The notes below the pieces were generated by a model, which was given only the letters and a program-made list of their open reading frames with translations, did not search any database and was not told where the DNA came from. Shown here piece by piece: positions 25,048-32,953 of a stretch of 64,000 bases of DNA (the first letter of the stretch is position 1; each line of letters starts with the position of its first letter). Made by a program: the position numbers and the translations under genes. Origin of the DNA: Boudabousia tangfeifanii (lineage in GTDB: Bacteria > Actinomycetota > Actinomycetes > Actinomycetales > Actinomycetaceae); contig NZ_CP017812.1 in NCBI RefSeq assembly GCF_001856685.1, positions 1,860,001-1,924,000 of the forward strand, written 5' to 3'.

Positions 25048-26124
25048 ATGTATTTTTTACCCCTCATTGCTTTAGCGCTTTTGGTGCCCGCTGCGGTTCT
25101 GGCAACGATTTGGCTGGTTGAACCTCGTTCCATCCTGCTTGGTTTTGCGATTGAAGCCTTGGCCTTTGCCGTGTTGGTGGTCTCTGCCGTAATGGCGTTC
25201 CGGATTGGGGATCGGCTTGAGGGAATGGAAGTCTGGTACACCCTATTTACCATTTTTGGGGTTATTGTCATTCTGGCGTTGACGATTTTCCCGATTTTCT
25301 TGTACTTCTTTGTTTTTGCCAATGGTTTCAAGGTGATTGCCAAAGAGGGTTTTTCATTGGCGCACGCCCTAGCGGTTGGGTCTTGTTTGGCCATCGCCTT
25401 TTGGTGGATTTTCATGCCTCGCATTTCCCACCTAGTTAGGGGCACGAACTGGGTTTACCTTGTCACCTACGTGAATCTGCTTCTGTTTTATCTGGCGTTT
25501 GTGGCTTCTGGTTTCTTTTTCGCGGCGATGGCGAACCTTTGGCATTGGCGTAAGAAGAACCAAGATTATTTGGTGGTGCTGGGGGCCGGTTTGGCCGGAG
25601 ATCGAGTCACTCCCCTATTGGCTTCGCGGATTCGCCGCGGGGTGAAGCTAGCCGAGCGTAGTCCCTCGGCAAAGCTGGTAATGAGCGGCGGGCAGGGCCC
25701 TGACGAACTTTTGCCCGAGGCGGTTGCGATGGCTAACTATGCGGTTGAAGAGTTGGGTTTCCCGCAGGATCGGATTTTGATCGAGGATCGTAGTGTCAAT
25801 ACAGACCAGAACCTGCAGTTCTCGCAGCGGATCATTTTCCAGGATTGGGAAAAAGCTGACCTGCGTGCGCCTAGGATTGCGGTCGTGACGAACTCTTACC
25901 ATGTGTTTCGGGCTCTGTTGGTGGCTCGGGCTCATCGGGTCAAGTGTGTTGGTTATGGGGCAAAAACGAAGATTTATTTCTCCATCAATGCGTTTATCCG
26001 CGAATTTATTGGCTACTTGTACATGTCTCGCCGCACTCACGCGATCATTTTGGGCGTCTGCACCCTGCTGTATTTGGCGGGCGTAATCATCTCGGTCACT
26101 ACCCTTGGTGGCATCGAAGCATAA
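25048..26124 (+). CDS. YdcF-like DUF218 membrane protein
   Basis: The N-terminal 150 residues hold four to five TM segments. The cytoplasmic DUF218 domain begins YLVVLGAGLAGDRVTPLLASRIRRG and continues with VMSGGQGPDELLPEA, ILIEDRSVNTDQNLQFS and IAVVTNSYHVFRALLVAR; a final TM ends the chain. DUF218 proteins have been linked to envelope biogenesis, but their chemistry is unclear. A GTG two codons upstream is possible. I prefer the ATG at 25048, because a -10-like TAGAAT ends exactly six bases before it and no ribosome binding site is seen, which suggests a leaderless mRNA. Confidence 0.88.
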   Translation: MYFLPLIALALLVPAAVLATIWLVEPRSILLGFAIEALAFAVLVVSAVMAFRIGDRLEGMEVWYTLFTIFGVIVILALTIFPIFLYFFVFANGFKVIAKEGFSLAHALAVGSCLAIAFWWIFMPRISHLVRGTNWVYLVTYVNLLLFYLAFVASGFFFAAMANLWHWRKKNQDYLVVLGAGLAGDRVTPLLASRIRRGVKLAERSPSAKLVMSGGQGPDELLPEAVAMANYAVEELGFPQDRILIEDRSVNTDQNLQFSQRIIFQDWEKADLRAPRIAVVTNSYHVFRALLVARAHRVKCVGYGAKTKIYFSINAFIREFIGYLYMSRRTHAIILGVCTLLYLAGVIISVTTLGGIEA

Positions 26125-26261
26125 CCAAGATCCTTAGCTCTTAAACACTTTGGATGAATTATTACAACAAAATAACAACACATTCTTTTACTTTAAAAAG
26201 CCAAGTATTTGTTCTAGTATTTATTTATGAAAAGAGCCAAGAATTAAAAGGTGGCATTCTG

Positions 26262-26705
26262 ATGGGAAATTACGACATATTTGATATACTGACTGCAATC
26301 ATGTTCATCACCTACGGAATCTGGGCTATCGCTATATTTGTATTATTCATCAAAGCAAACTACAGTCCATTTTTCGCACTTTTCCCTTGGGTCAGACTTG
26401 CATTTTTGTGCGATATTGTCTTTGGAAGCCGACTTCTCATTTTCTGCCTTTTTATTCCATTTTACAACCTTTATTTTGTAGCATTGCTCACCTACAAAAC
26501 TGCATTAGCCTTTGGAGGAAGCGCAAGACTAGGAAAGATCGCGATATTATTTCCCCCACTCATCACGATTCTCGTTGCGTTTCACCCTAAATTTAAGTAT
26601 GTAGGATTTCAAGAACCGTACTTTGGAAAAGCCGACTGGTCAAAACCACTATTGTCGAGAATTTTCCTGTTTGAAAACAAAAAGTACCTAAAATCTGTGA
26701 GTTGA
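26262..26705 (+). CDS. Small membrane protein, DUF5684-like
   Basis: A 147-residue protein with about four hydrophobic segments. It shares a pattern with the gene at 31431: two N-terminal TMs, a FALFPWVRLAFLCDIVFGS segment (the FIPFYN-type motif of this family), then FIPFYNLYFVALLTYKTALAFG, and a final TM before a short polar tail. The frame opens at 26154, but AAAGGTGG lies before the ATG at 26262, and the earlier part is non-conserved, so I use 26262. Function is unknown; the group is recognised mainly as short membrane proteins with a conserved Trp/Pro/Tyr motif. Base composition is more A+T-rich than in the flanking core genes. Confidence 0.7.
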   Translation: MGNYDIFDILTAIMFITYGIWAIAIFVLFIKANYSPFFALFPWVRLAFLCDIVFGSRLLIFCLFIPFYNLYFVALLTYKTALAFGGSARLGKIAILFPPLITILVAFHPKFKYVGFQEPYFGKADWSKPLLSRIFLFENKKYLKSVS

Positions 26706-27327
26706 TATTTCGAAAAATCGGACTATAGAACAAATATACTAGTTTTCGATCATAGGTCCGACCGCGTTCGTTAATATCGATGAAGTGCAGCGCTTACCAT
26801 TGGATGGTGTTGCTGTAGCTAACGAGCCATTTTGATCTATTTTGCTTTGGTGGATTTGCTGATGTTTGTTTTGTATTTGCCACCCAGTAGACTATCGGGA
26901 GAATTCGCACTCCTTCAAGTAATTGTTTCACCAGTATTGAGAATAAGAACAACTCTGCATTGATTTATCTATTTGATTTGACCGCAGTGGTAGAGCAGTA
27001 AACTGCAGAGTTGGGCGTTGACAAATTTGTAATCTTATTATTTATATTGGGTAGTTGTCACTCGGCTGGGATTCATAGTTAAGAATGGGAAGAATAGTTC
27101 TTTTTTGTTCAGAATATTGAGGGTGTTTCCGAGCTTTAGGTAGACGTTTCCGGTTGTAGTCATGTTGACCGTTTTCTTTGGGAAATTTTCCAGATAGGCT
27201 ATGTGACACCTTTCCACACTTCGTAAGTTTAGAGCTAGATGATATTTGTTCAGCGAACTTTAGCTTAAAGTAGTACTTTACTAATCACTAGGAACACTTT
27301 TGCCGGCTTCGAGTTTGGAATATTGAT
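26706..27327. other. A+T-rich spacer without a recognisable gene
   Basis: No open frame of note in 620 bases. Visible signals are a CAACTCTGCA/TGCAGAGTTG inverted repeat (26950-26959 and 27004-27013) and a good promoter: TTGACA at 27018 and TTTATA after a 17-base gap. Nothing obvious is transcribed from it except the IS downstream. Confidence 0.6.
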
Positions 27328-27342
27328 TATTTTTTGGGCTAT

Positions 27343-27580
27343 AGGACAGAAGTGGTGGGTTTTTTCCTTTTTTTCGTTGGTATTGTGTGTGAAAGTCGGA
27401 TTTGGACTCGTTTTAATCGAGTGTTTGGTTGGACAAAAGTGGTGGGATTTTCTTCGGCTTTTCGTTGCTATTACAGGTAAAAGTTGGGGTTAGACTCAGT
27501 TTGTTGAGTTTGACTTAAAGGACAAAACTGGTGGGTTTTTTCCCTTTTTTTCGTTGGTATAGTGGGGAAAAGTAGAAACT
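27343..27580 (+). repeat. Three tandem copies of the IS left-end sequence
   Basis: Units begin with GGACA at 27344, 27431 and 27520 (spacing 87 and 89). Each reads GGACA-AA-TGGTGGG-TTTTTC, then a T-run, CGTTG-TAT and AAAGT. Only the outermost unit borders the target duplication, so the inner two are not the functional terminus of this insertion. They may be extra transposase-binding sites or relics of nested insertion. Confidence 0.8.
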
Positions 27581-27581
27581 G

Positions 27582-27623
27582 GACTGGGGTCTAGAATGCT
27601 GTTTAAGCTTCTAGACCCCAGTC
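27582..27623 (+). terminator. Hairpin in front of the transposase gene
   Basis: A perfect 15-base inverted repeat, GACTGGGGTCTAGAA and its complement, encloses a 12-base loop and ends 21 bases before the transposase ATG. In many IS elements such hairpins stop outside transcription or hide the start site; here that role is inferred. Confidence 0.7.
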
Positions 27624-27644
27624 TTTAGCGGGAACATAGTTTGT

Positions 27645-28800
27645 ATGGTTAAAAATAAAATATGCCCGCTATGTAATCATTGTATGCACAAAAACGGCAC
27701 CCGTAACGGTGCTACTCGTTATCGTTGCCCTAACTGCCGTTTTAACACTGCTAGACGTGTTGATACCACAGTTAGGCAACTCAAAACATTTCTCGACTAC
27801 TTAGGCGGAAAAACCACACAATCAGATCTGCCTGGGGCAGGGAGAACGTTTCGCAGAAAATCTGAAAAGTTCTGGAAAATCTGGCCAGTTAGCCCCACTG
27901 TAGATGAAGTATTCAACTACATTTTCATTGACGGGATCTACCTCGGACACCAAAACCGTATAGGTAAACGAAAGAGCGAAAACGCGGTCCTTTTGATTGT
28001 CTCAACCATCATTGACTCCAAAGCCACGGTCCTTACCTGGCACCTAGCAAGAAGAGAATGCACCGCCAGCTATGAAGACCTTCTCTCCCGCATCGCCCCA
28101 CCCAAAATGGTTATCACCGACGGTGGCAGCGGATTTGCTAGAGCCAAACGCAAGTGCTGGCCCCAAACACATCACCAACGTTGCCTCTTCCACGTCTATA
28201 ACAACGTTGCTACCAAAACCACCCAAACCCCCAAACTCGACGCTAGAAAAGCATTATTGCGTATCGCTAAAGCACTCCCGAAAGTAAAAACAATCGCACA
28301 GGCCAAAACTTGGCTGCAAACCTACCAGCTATGGAAAACCTATTACAAAGCCTTCCTAGCCGAAAAAACCTTAGGCGAATACGGGTCAATACGACTACAC
28401 CCACAAACGCCTAGTACAAGCCAAAAGCACTCTAGATACCTTGATCAAAAAACAGCTCCTCTTCACCTTCCTTGCACTAGATCCAAAGGAAACTTCGCAC
28501 CTACCAAGCACAAATAACACAGCTGAATCAATCAACGCCAAACTCCGTTCCGCACTACGCAACCACCGCGGACAAAGCCTCATGAGGCAAATCAAAACCT
28601 GCATGTTCCTACTATCACGCATGGTAGAAAACCCGCTAAGAGAAACCGAAATCCTCACCCAATGGCCCACCGACGAACAAATCGAAAACTACTACAAGCA
28701 AATCCACCAAAACCAAACCAACCAACAACACCCCGCAGGCTGGGGAACCGCAATCCAATGGTACGAACTACACCTAAGCGACCCCAACAAAGCACCCTGA
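27645..28800 (+). pseudogene. IS1249-type transposase, frameshifted
   Basis: The N-terminal part has a CPLC...YRCPNC zinc ribbon, then FLDYLGGKTTQSDLPG and GRTFRRK. The MULE/DDE core includes FIDGIYLG, VITDGGSGFARA and HHQRCLFHV. The first frame runs to 28517. From about 28375 the homologous continuation (YTHKRLVQAKSTLDTLIKK, then STNNTAESINAKLRSALRNHRG and PTDEQIENYYKQ) is in the +1 frame and ends at 28800. The shift falls between 28372 and about 28390; an in-frame TAG at 28372-28374 in the second frame rules out a slip at the earlier A-run. Related transposases are, to my knowledge, single-frame, so I read this as a 1-base insertion or 2-base deletion. Single-base sequencing error is possible. 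Confidence 0.85.
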
Positions 28801-28854
28801 AACCAATACTAAAACAAAAAAACCCACCAAATTTGTCCTACAACCCTATTTTTT

Positions 28855-29703
28855 AGCGCCTCGGTGTTATAGACACAGAAAGAGGGCTACTAGTTGCATG
28901 CGGTTGGATCTAGCGAACTGCTTTCTTCCATCGACGACAACTATTTTTTAGGGCTAATGCATGAGAAGAAATTTTCATAGCTAGCCCTGTATCCATTCTT
29001 AGGTCGACACCAAATGAGTGCTGCCGACTTGCCATCATTGTTTGTAAAAGCGATGCGTAGGGCCGCGGTTTTAGTTCCACATTTGCCTTACACTACTTGG
29101 TGACCAGGATAAACTCTATCAATAAAATATAGTTAAAAACTTCATCTCCCAAGGCCAAGGGGCTTACTGGCTATATTTTCCACGAGTTTCTATAATCTCT
29201 GCATAAAGTTCTTCCACACTCTAGCTTGTTGCTATCTCAGTTCTCTGAAAAGCTAAATACTCCATGAACGATTTTAGCGTCCTAACAGCGGTTTCAAATA
29301 CAGCTAGCAGTGGTTCCATTACATTTCAGGCAGAGTAACGAATAGCGCCATTGCAAGTACTGTTTTGCAAAAACGATGATTACATAACGGAAAAATTTTA
29401 TTTTAACAATACAAACTACGCCCCTACTACAGACTGGTATCTAGAGATAAGAAAAAGGCTTTAGACCGTAATCTAGCTTCATCCTTTCATTTCTAGCATA
29501 GAGTTTTTCTACATCATTTAGAAGCAATAAAAGCCACTAGACACACAACAACTTACAGATATTCAACAACACGAACTAACCTGGTCAAAGTTAGCGTAAA
29601 TATTAGACTAACTTAGTATGAACGAAAGGTACACAAGGTCAGCACTAAGCTAACAAATCAATGAAGTTATCTTCGCGCTTCACAAGCTTTAGGTAACTAC
29701 TAT
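28855..29703. other. A+T-rich spacer without a recognisable gene
   Basis: About 850 bases with no open frame above background on either strand. A small AAGTTAG/CTAACTT inverted repeat at 29588-29614 is the only ordered element noticed. Confidence 0.6.
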
Positions 29704-30354
29704 TTATTCATCCTCATTTGATTCGAACGAGGCACCTGAGCGCCTTTTCACCCTTTCCTCAGCCTCACTTTCTAAAAATTCAGCATTCCTCCTGTGACTT
29801 TCAACTTCGTTCAATGAGTCATAGTACTTACTTTGATAGTAATCAACCTCACACTTAAATTCTGCAATGGATGGGTAAGATGCAACACTAGGCTCAATCA
29901 CTTGAGATACTAATTGTCCTCCCATATAAATATCCAGAGAAGTTCTAGCCCCCACTCCTCCAAGGTATACTTTCACTTCTCTAAGGTCATAGACTGCGCA
30001 AACACTGTTATTACTTTGATTTATTACCCTCAACTGAAATTTAGTAAGTTCTAAAGATCGACTGTCCCCCGAAAAATATGCAACGGTTTCCTTGGACTCA
30101 GTTTTGTATAAATATCTTTCCAAAAACGCCGCTCTTTTATAAAATCTACTCCCTAAGGTTCCACGCTTAGCAAAGTTCAACCCCAAACGAGTTTGTCTGA
30201 TCGATTCAAATTTTCTGTTAAAATCTTCTTCTTCTGGAGACAACGGCAGCAATTCCATTTTCTCCGAACGATAAATAACGAAATAAGCTATTAGAACTGC
30301 CAAAATAATACTGAGCAGAATGCCATATGCCAAAATCTCGCCATAATCTTCCAT
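29704..30354 (-). CDS. Membrane-anchored protein of unknown function
   Basis: A 216-residue protein with one N-terminal TM (about 9-29, AYGILLSIILAVLIAYFVIY) and a cytoplasmic domain. The domain contains a beta-rich core (VCAVYDLREVKVYLGGVGARTSLDIYMGG) and a long charged C-terminal helix from about 165. I do not recognise the family. The start at 30354 has GAGG five bases upstream; the open frame begins nine codons earlier without a site. It lies alone in the A+T-rich stretch between the IS and the GNAT gene. Confidence 0.65.
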   Translation of the reverse strand: MEDYGEILAYGILLSIILAVLIAYFVIYRSEKMELLPLSPEEEDFNRKFESIRQTRLGLNFAKRGTLGSRFYKRAAFLERYLYKTESKETVAYFSGDSRSLELTKFQLRVINQSNNSVCAVYDLREVKVYLGGVGARTSLDIYMGGQLVSQVIEPSVASYPSIAEFKCEVDYYQSKYYDSLNEVESHRRNAEFLESEAEERVKRRSGASFESNEDE

Positions 30355-30505
30355 TAGAACCTCTTCACATGCGCATAGCAATTTAGTTATTACCGATAGA
30401 GTAGCACATTAAAATATAATCTAGTATTGGTTATTTCATTTTACGAAGCTTAGTTTTATCTTTGACGTTGTCAGTTTTATTTTCTCCATAAAGGGGCTGG
30501 TTTTT

Positions 30506-31318
30506 GTGTCGTTTGTTTTGCGTACTCCTACGCGTGAGGAGTTTTCGGTTCGTCAGGCTTGGTTGGCTGACCCGGAGATGATGTCTTTTAATGCTGGTTG
30601 GCCGATTGATAATGATTCGTACGATCGTGAGACTGGTTGTTTTGATTGGTCCGAGGATCGTTGGGATGATTGGATTGAACGTCGTTTGTCGTTGCCGGGT
30701 GATGTGCAGGGCTATTTTTATGTGATTGATGAGGGTTCTGGTGAGCCGGTGGGTCATGCGCATTACATGGTGAATGGCAATTGGGCGGAGATTGGCCTTA
30801 ATACTGTGCCGAGGTTGCGTCGTCAGGGTATTGCGTCGCAGGTTTTGCCTTTGTTGTTGGAGCGGGTTTGGCGCGATACGAGTGTTGATTTTGCGATGAA
30901 TTTGATTGAGCAGTCGCAGCAGGCGGCTGTGGCTTTGCATGAAAAGTTTGGTTTTGAATGCTCGAAAGAGCCGTACATGGTTTTTGAGGATAAGCGTTCG
31001 TTTTTGTGGTTGCTTCCTCGTCCGACCAAGGATTTTGATCAGAGCCGACGCCTAGAGTGGGGGCGCGATTTGCTGCTGCGGGTGGTTCCTAATGCTGAGT
31101 CTTGGTTGGATTCGACTGTTTCGCGTGAGCGTGAGGAGGGTTTGGCTCCTGGTCGTTGGGGTGGCACTTTGGCTGAGGTTGCCGAATTAGGAAAGAGGGC
31201 TGCGGGCGTTACTGGTGGTAGTCCTACTCGTATGGCGGTGACTTCTCGCTGGACGGATGAGCAGCGTGAGGAGCTTTATGTGTATGAGGTTAAGCGTTTT
31301 TACGGTCAGATTCGTTAG
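30506..31318 (+). CDS. GNAT-family N-acetyltransferase with C-terminal extension
   Basis: Residues 1-170 form a RimJ/RimL-like GNAT domain: RTPTREEFSVRQAWL, then GHAHYMVNGNWAEIGL, the acetyl-CoA loop RLRRQGIASQVL and the terminal motif ALHEKFGFECSKE. About 100 further residues (DQSRRLEWGRDLL onward) are not part of the fold and are not recognised. AAGGGG sits nine bases before the GTG at 30506. The acceptor is unknown. It is transcribed toward the DUF5684-like gene and may share its terminator at 31916. Confidence 0.85.
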   Translation: MSFVLRTPTREEFSVRQAWLADPEMMSFNAGWPIDNDSYDRETGCFDWSEDRWDDWIERRLSLPGDVQGYFYVIDEGSGEPVGHAHYMVNGNWAEIGLNTVPRLRRQGIASQVLPLLLERVWRDTSVDFAMNLIEQSQQAAVALHEKFGFECSKEPYMVFEDKRSFLWLLPRPTKDFDQSRRLEWGRDLLLRVVPNAESWLDSTVSREREEGLAPGRWGGTLAEVAELGKRAAGVTGGSPTRMAVTSRWTDEQREELYVYEVKRFYGQIR

Positions 31319-31430
31319 TCTCAAAGTACAATTTTTCCCACTTGCACACATATACTTTGCATAAACACTTTATTTAAAGTAAAAATATAAAAGTATTATT
31401 CACCCCAAAGTTAAAGTTAGAGATTTACCA

Positions 31431-31880
31431 ATGCCTTTTATTCTGAACTTAGACAATATCGACGAAATAAAAAATGAAACGGACCTACTCAAGTATTTCT
31501 TTCGGCAATTACAATATTTCGCCCTCTCCACATGGCTTGTAACCAATATTCTATTATTCATACTCTCATTTTTAGGGTTTTACCTAGTATTTAAAAAAGT
31601 TGGTTTTGAAGAATGGAAAGCATTTATTCCTTTCTATCGACTCTTCATCATTAGCGAAATCATATTTGGTAGCAAGAAATTCGCAATCGGTTTCTTCATC
31701 CCCATTATCAATTTTATTACTGCGATAATATTCGCTTTTAAGCTTGCGCAAGCATTTAACGCCAATGAGTTACTTGCGATTCTAACGTTTTTCTTCCCTT
31801 CTATCGGCCTAACACTCATTGGCTTAAATGAAAAATATCAATATAAGGGAGTTCAAAGGTTTCCAATTTCGTTAAGCTAG
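31431..31880 (+). CDS. DUF5684-like small membrane protein
   Basis: A 149-residue protein with four TM segments. The motif GFEEWKAFIPFYRLFIISEIIFGS followed by FFIPIINFITAIIFAFKLAQAFN fits the DUF5684 pattern of a Trp-Lys-Ala-x-Ile-Pro-x-Tyr loop between helices. It is a distant paralogue of 26262-26705. The function is not established. A weak or absent ribosome binding site leaves the start a little uncertain. Confidence 0.75.
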   Translation: MPFILNLDNIDEIKNETDLLKYFFRQLQYFALSTWLVTNILLFILSFLGFYLVFKKVGFEEWKAFIPFYRLFIISEIIFGSKKFAIGFFIPIINFITAIIFAFKLAQAFNANELLAILTFFFPSIGLTLIGLNEKYQYKGVQRFPISLS

Positions 31881-31915
31881 TTTCCCAATGAACTGAGCGG
31901 ATGATTTTCAATTAA

Positions 31916-31954
31916 GTGTGGTGGCATCCCGTTTGGGATGCCACCACACTTTTT
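31916..31954. terminator. Strong bidirectional terminator
   Basis: GTGTGGTGGCATCCC and its exact complement flank a GTTT loop and are followed by TTTTT; A-rich sequence precedes the stem. It lies between the plus-strand membrane protein and the convergent dps gene. Confidence 0.95.
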
Positions 31955-32030
31955 GTCTTAGTTTTTCACACCGGGCGCCCTCGGCCAGCCGAGTTTATTT
32001 CGACTTTGTTGAGGGGCTTGGGTGTTGGGT

Positions 32031-32483
32031 TCAGCCTAGTTTGCCCATTTCTGCGCGGAGCATCCAGGCGGTCTTTTCGAGCTCACGGGCGGTGGAGATG
32101 AGTAGGTCTGCGGAGAGGTGGTCTACTTCGTCGACTGCGTCAATGTGCTTGATCATTTCGGCGGCAACGTCCATGAGGGCGGATTCGAAGATTGGGTAGG
32201 CTTCGTCTACGTTAATGTAGCCTTCCTTGAGTGGCTTCAGAACGGAGGTGTCAGCGATGGTGTTGGCGCGACCGTCTGGGGTGCCACCGATGGCCACGAG
32301 GCGCTCAGCGAACTCATCGTACGAGGTGCGAGCGAAATCAACTACGGTGTCTAGCTGTTCGTGGAGGGAAAGGAAGTTCTTACCCTGTAGGTTCCAGTGG
32401 ATCTGCTTGCCCTGTAGAGCGAGAGCGTTTAGGTCCACAACTGCCTGCTGCATTGCCTTTGCTACGGCTTCATTTACTGCCAT
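32031..32483 (-). CDS. dps: Dps-family ferritin-like DNA-protection protein
   Basis: Forms a dodecameric shell that oxidises Fe2+ with peroxide and stores iron; many members also bind DNA. The 150 residues show the interfacial ferroxidase signature HWNLQGKNFLSLHEQLDTVV with DEFAERLVAIGGTP following. The N-terminal tail is short and lacks a lysine cluster, so DNA binding is uncertain. AAGAAGGA sits before the ATG. It fits the iron theme of the right half of the window, although it lies at the edge of the A+T-rich stretch. Confidence 0.93.
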   Translation of the reverse strand: MAVNEAVAKAMQQAVVDLNALALQGKQIHWNLQGKNFLSLHEQLDTVVDFARTSYDEFAERLVAIGGTPDGRANTIADTSVLKPLKEGYINVDEAYPIFESALMDVAAEMIKHIDAVDEVDHLSADLLISTARELEKTAWMLRAEMGKLG

Positions 32484-32519
32484 GATTCCTTCTTTCTATG
32501 AAATGTCTGGTTTGGCCAC

Positions 32520-32535
32520 CTTTAGGTCACCAAAG
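32520..32535 (-). promoter_or_regulatory. Possible iron box upstream of dps
   Basis: CTTTAGGTCACCAAAG lies 37 bases before dps and resembles TTAGGCTTACCAAA before feoA. The dyad is imperfect, so DtxR/IdeR binding is only suggested. Confidence 0.3.
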
Positions 32536-32836
32536 TTGAATTGAAAAGCTTGTATCGAACCGCTACTTTTACTAGTGTTTCTGCGGATTTAACGATTCCT
32601 TCTTAGGACTACATTTACTACCATAGTAGGTTTGATCCTAAAAAGCTATTCTTTCAGCTACTAGCCAAGTTTCACACATTAATCATGATTAGTGTCATAA
32701 AACTGTGTTGGAAGCGTCTTGGTTGTGTTGTCGGTTTTGGAGCTCGGGGCCCTGTTAAAATGGAAGGCATAGATTATCTTTCCCTCTGATAGGCTGTTGG
32801 GAATTGATTATTTCCTTTTACTTCGTTAAAAGGCGT

Positions 32837-32887
32837 ATTTATAGCGTTGCCCTGCCAACTCTTAGTAAGCGGGACAACGCTATAAAT
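32837..32887. other. Long imperfect hairpin in the dps to M20 spacer
   Basis: ATTTATAGCGTTGCCC faces GGGACAACGCTATAAAT across an 18-base gap, with about two mismatches. The 470-base spacer (32484-32953) otherwise shows no gene. The hairpin ends 66 bases before the M20-like gene and could be a terminator or an operator. Confidence 0.6.
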
Positions 32888-32953
32888 GTTCTTAGATTTA
32901 GCTTTATTAAAATCGCCCGAAAACTTTCCAAAGAATTCCTCTAGGATGAATCC

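Larger units (their letters stand above)
27336..28846 (+). mobile_element. Insertion sequence, IS1249-like (IS256 group), with 8-bp target duplication
   Basis: The ends are inverted repeats: GGGCTATAGGACAG at the left (27336) and GGGTTGTAGGACAA read inward from 28846, both running on into TGGTGGGTTTTTT. The eight bases TATTTTTT occur directly outside both ends (27328-27335 and 28847-28854) and mark the target duplication. Total length is 1511 bases, with one plus-strand transposase gene that is frameshifted. The left end is unusual in carrying three tandem copies of its terminal sequence. Confidence 0.9.

Noticed and set aside
28361..28368. A-run in the transposase as a programmed frameshift site
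   Set aside because: The needed shift is +1, and the second frame meets TAG at 28372 just after the run, so slippage there would end translation.
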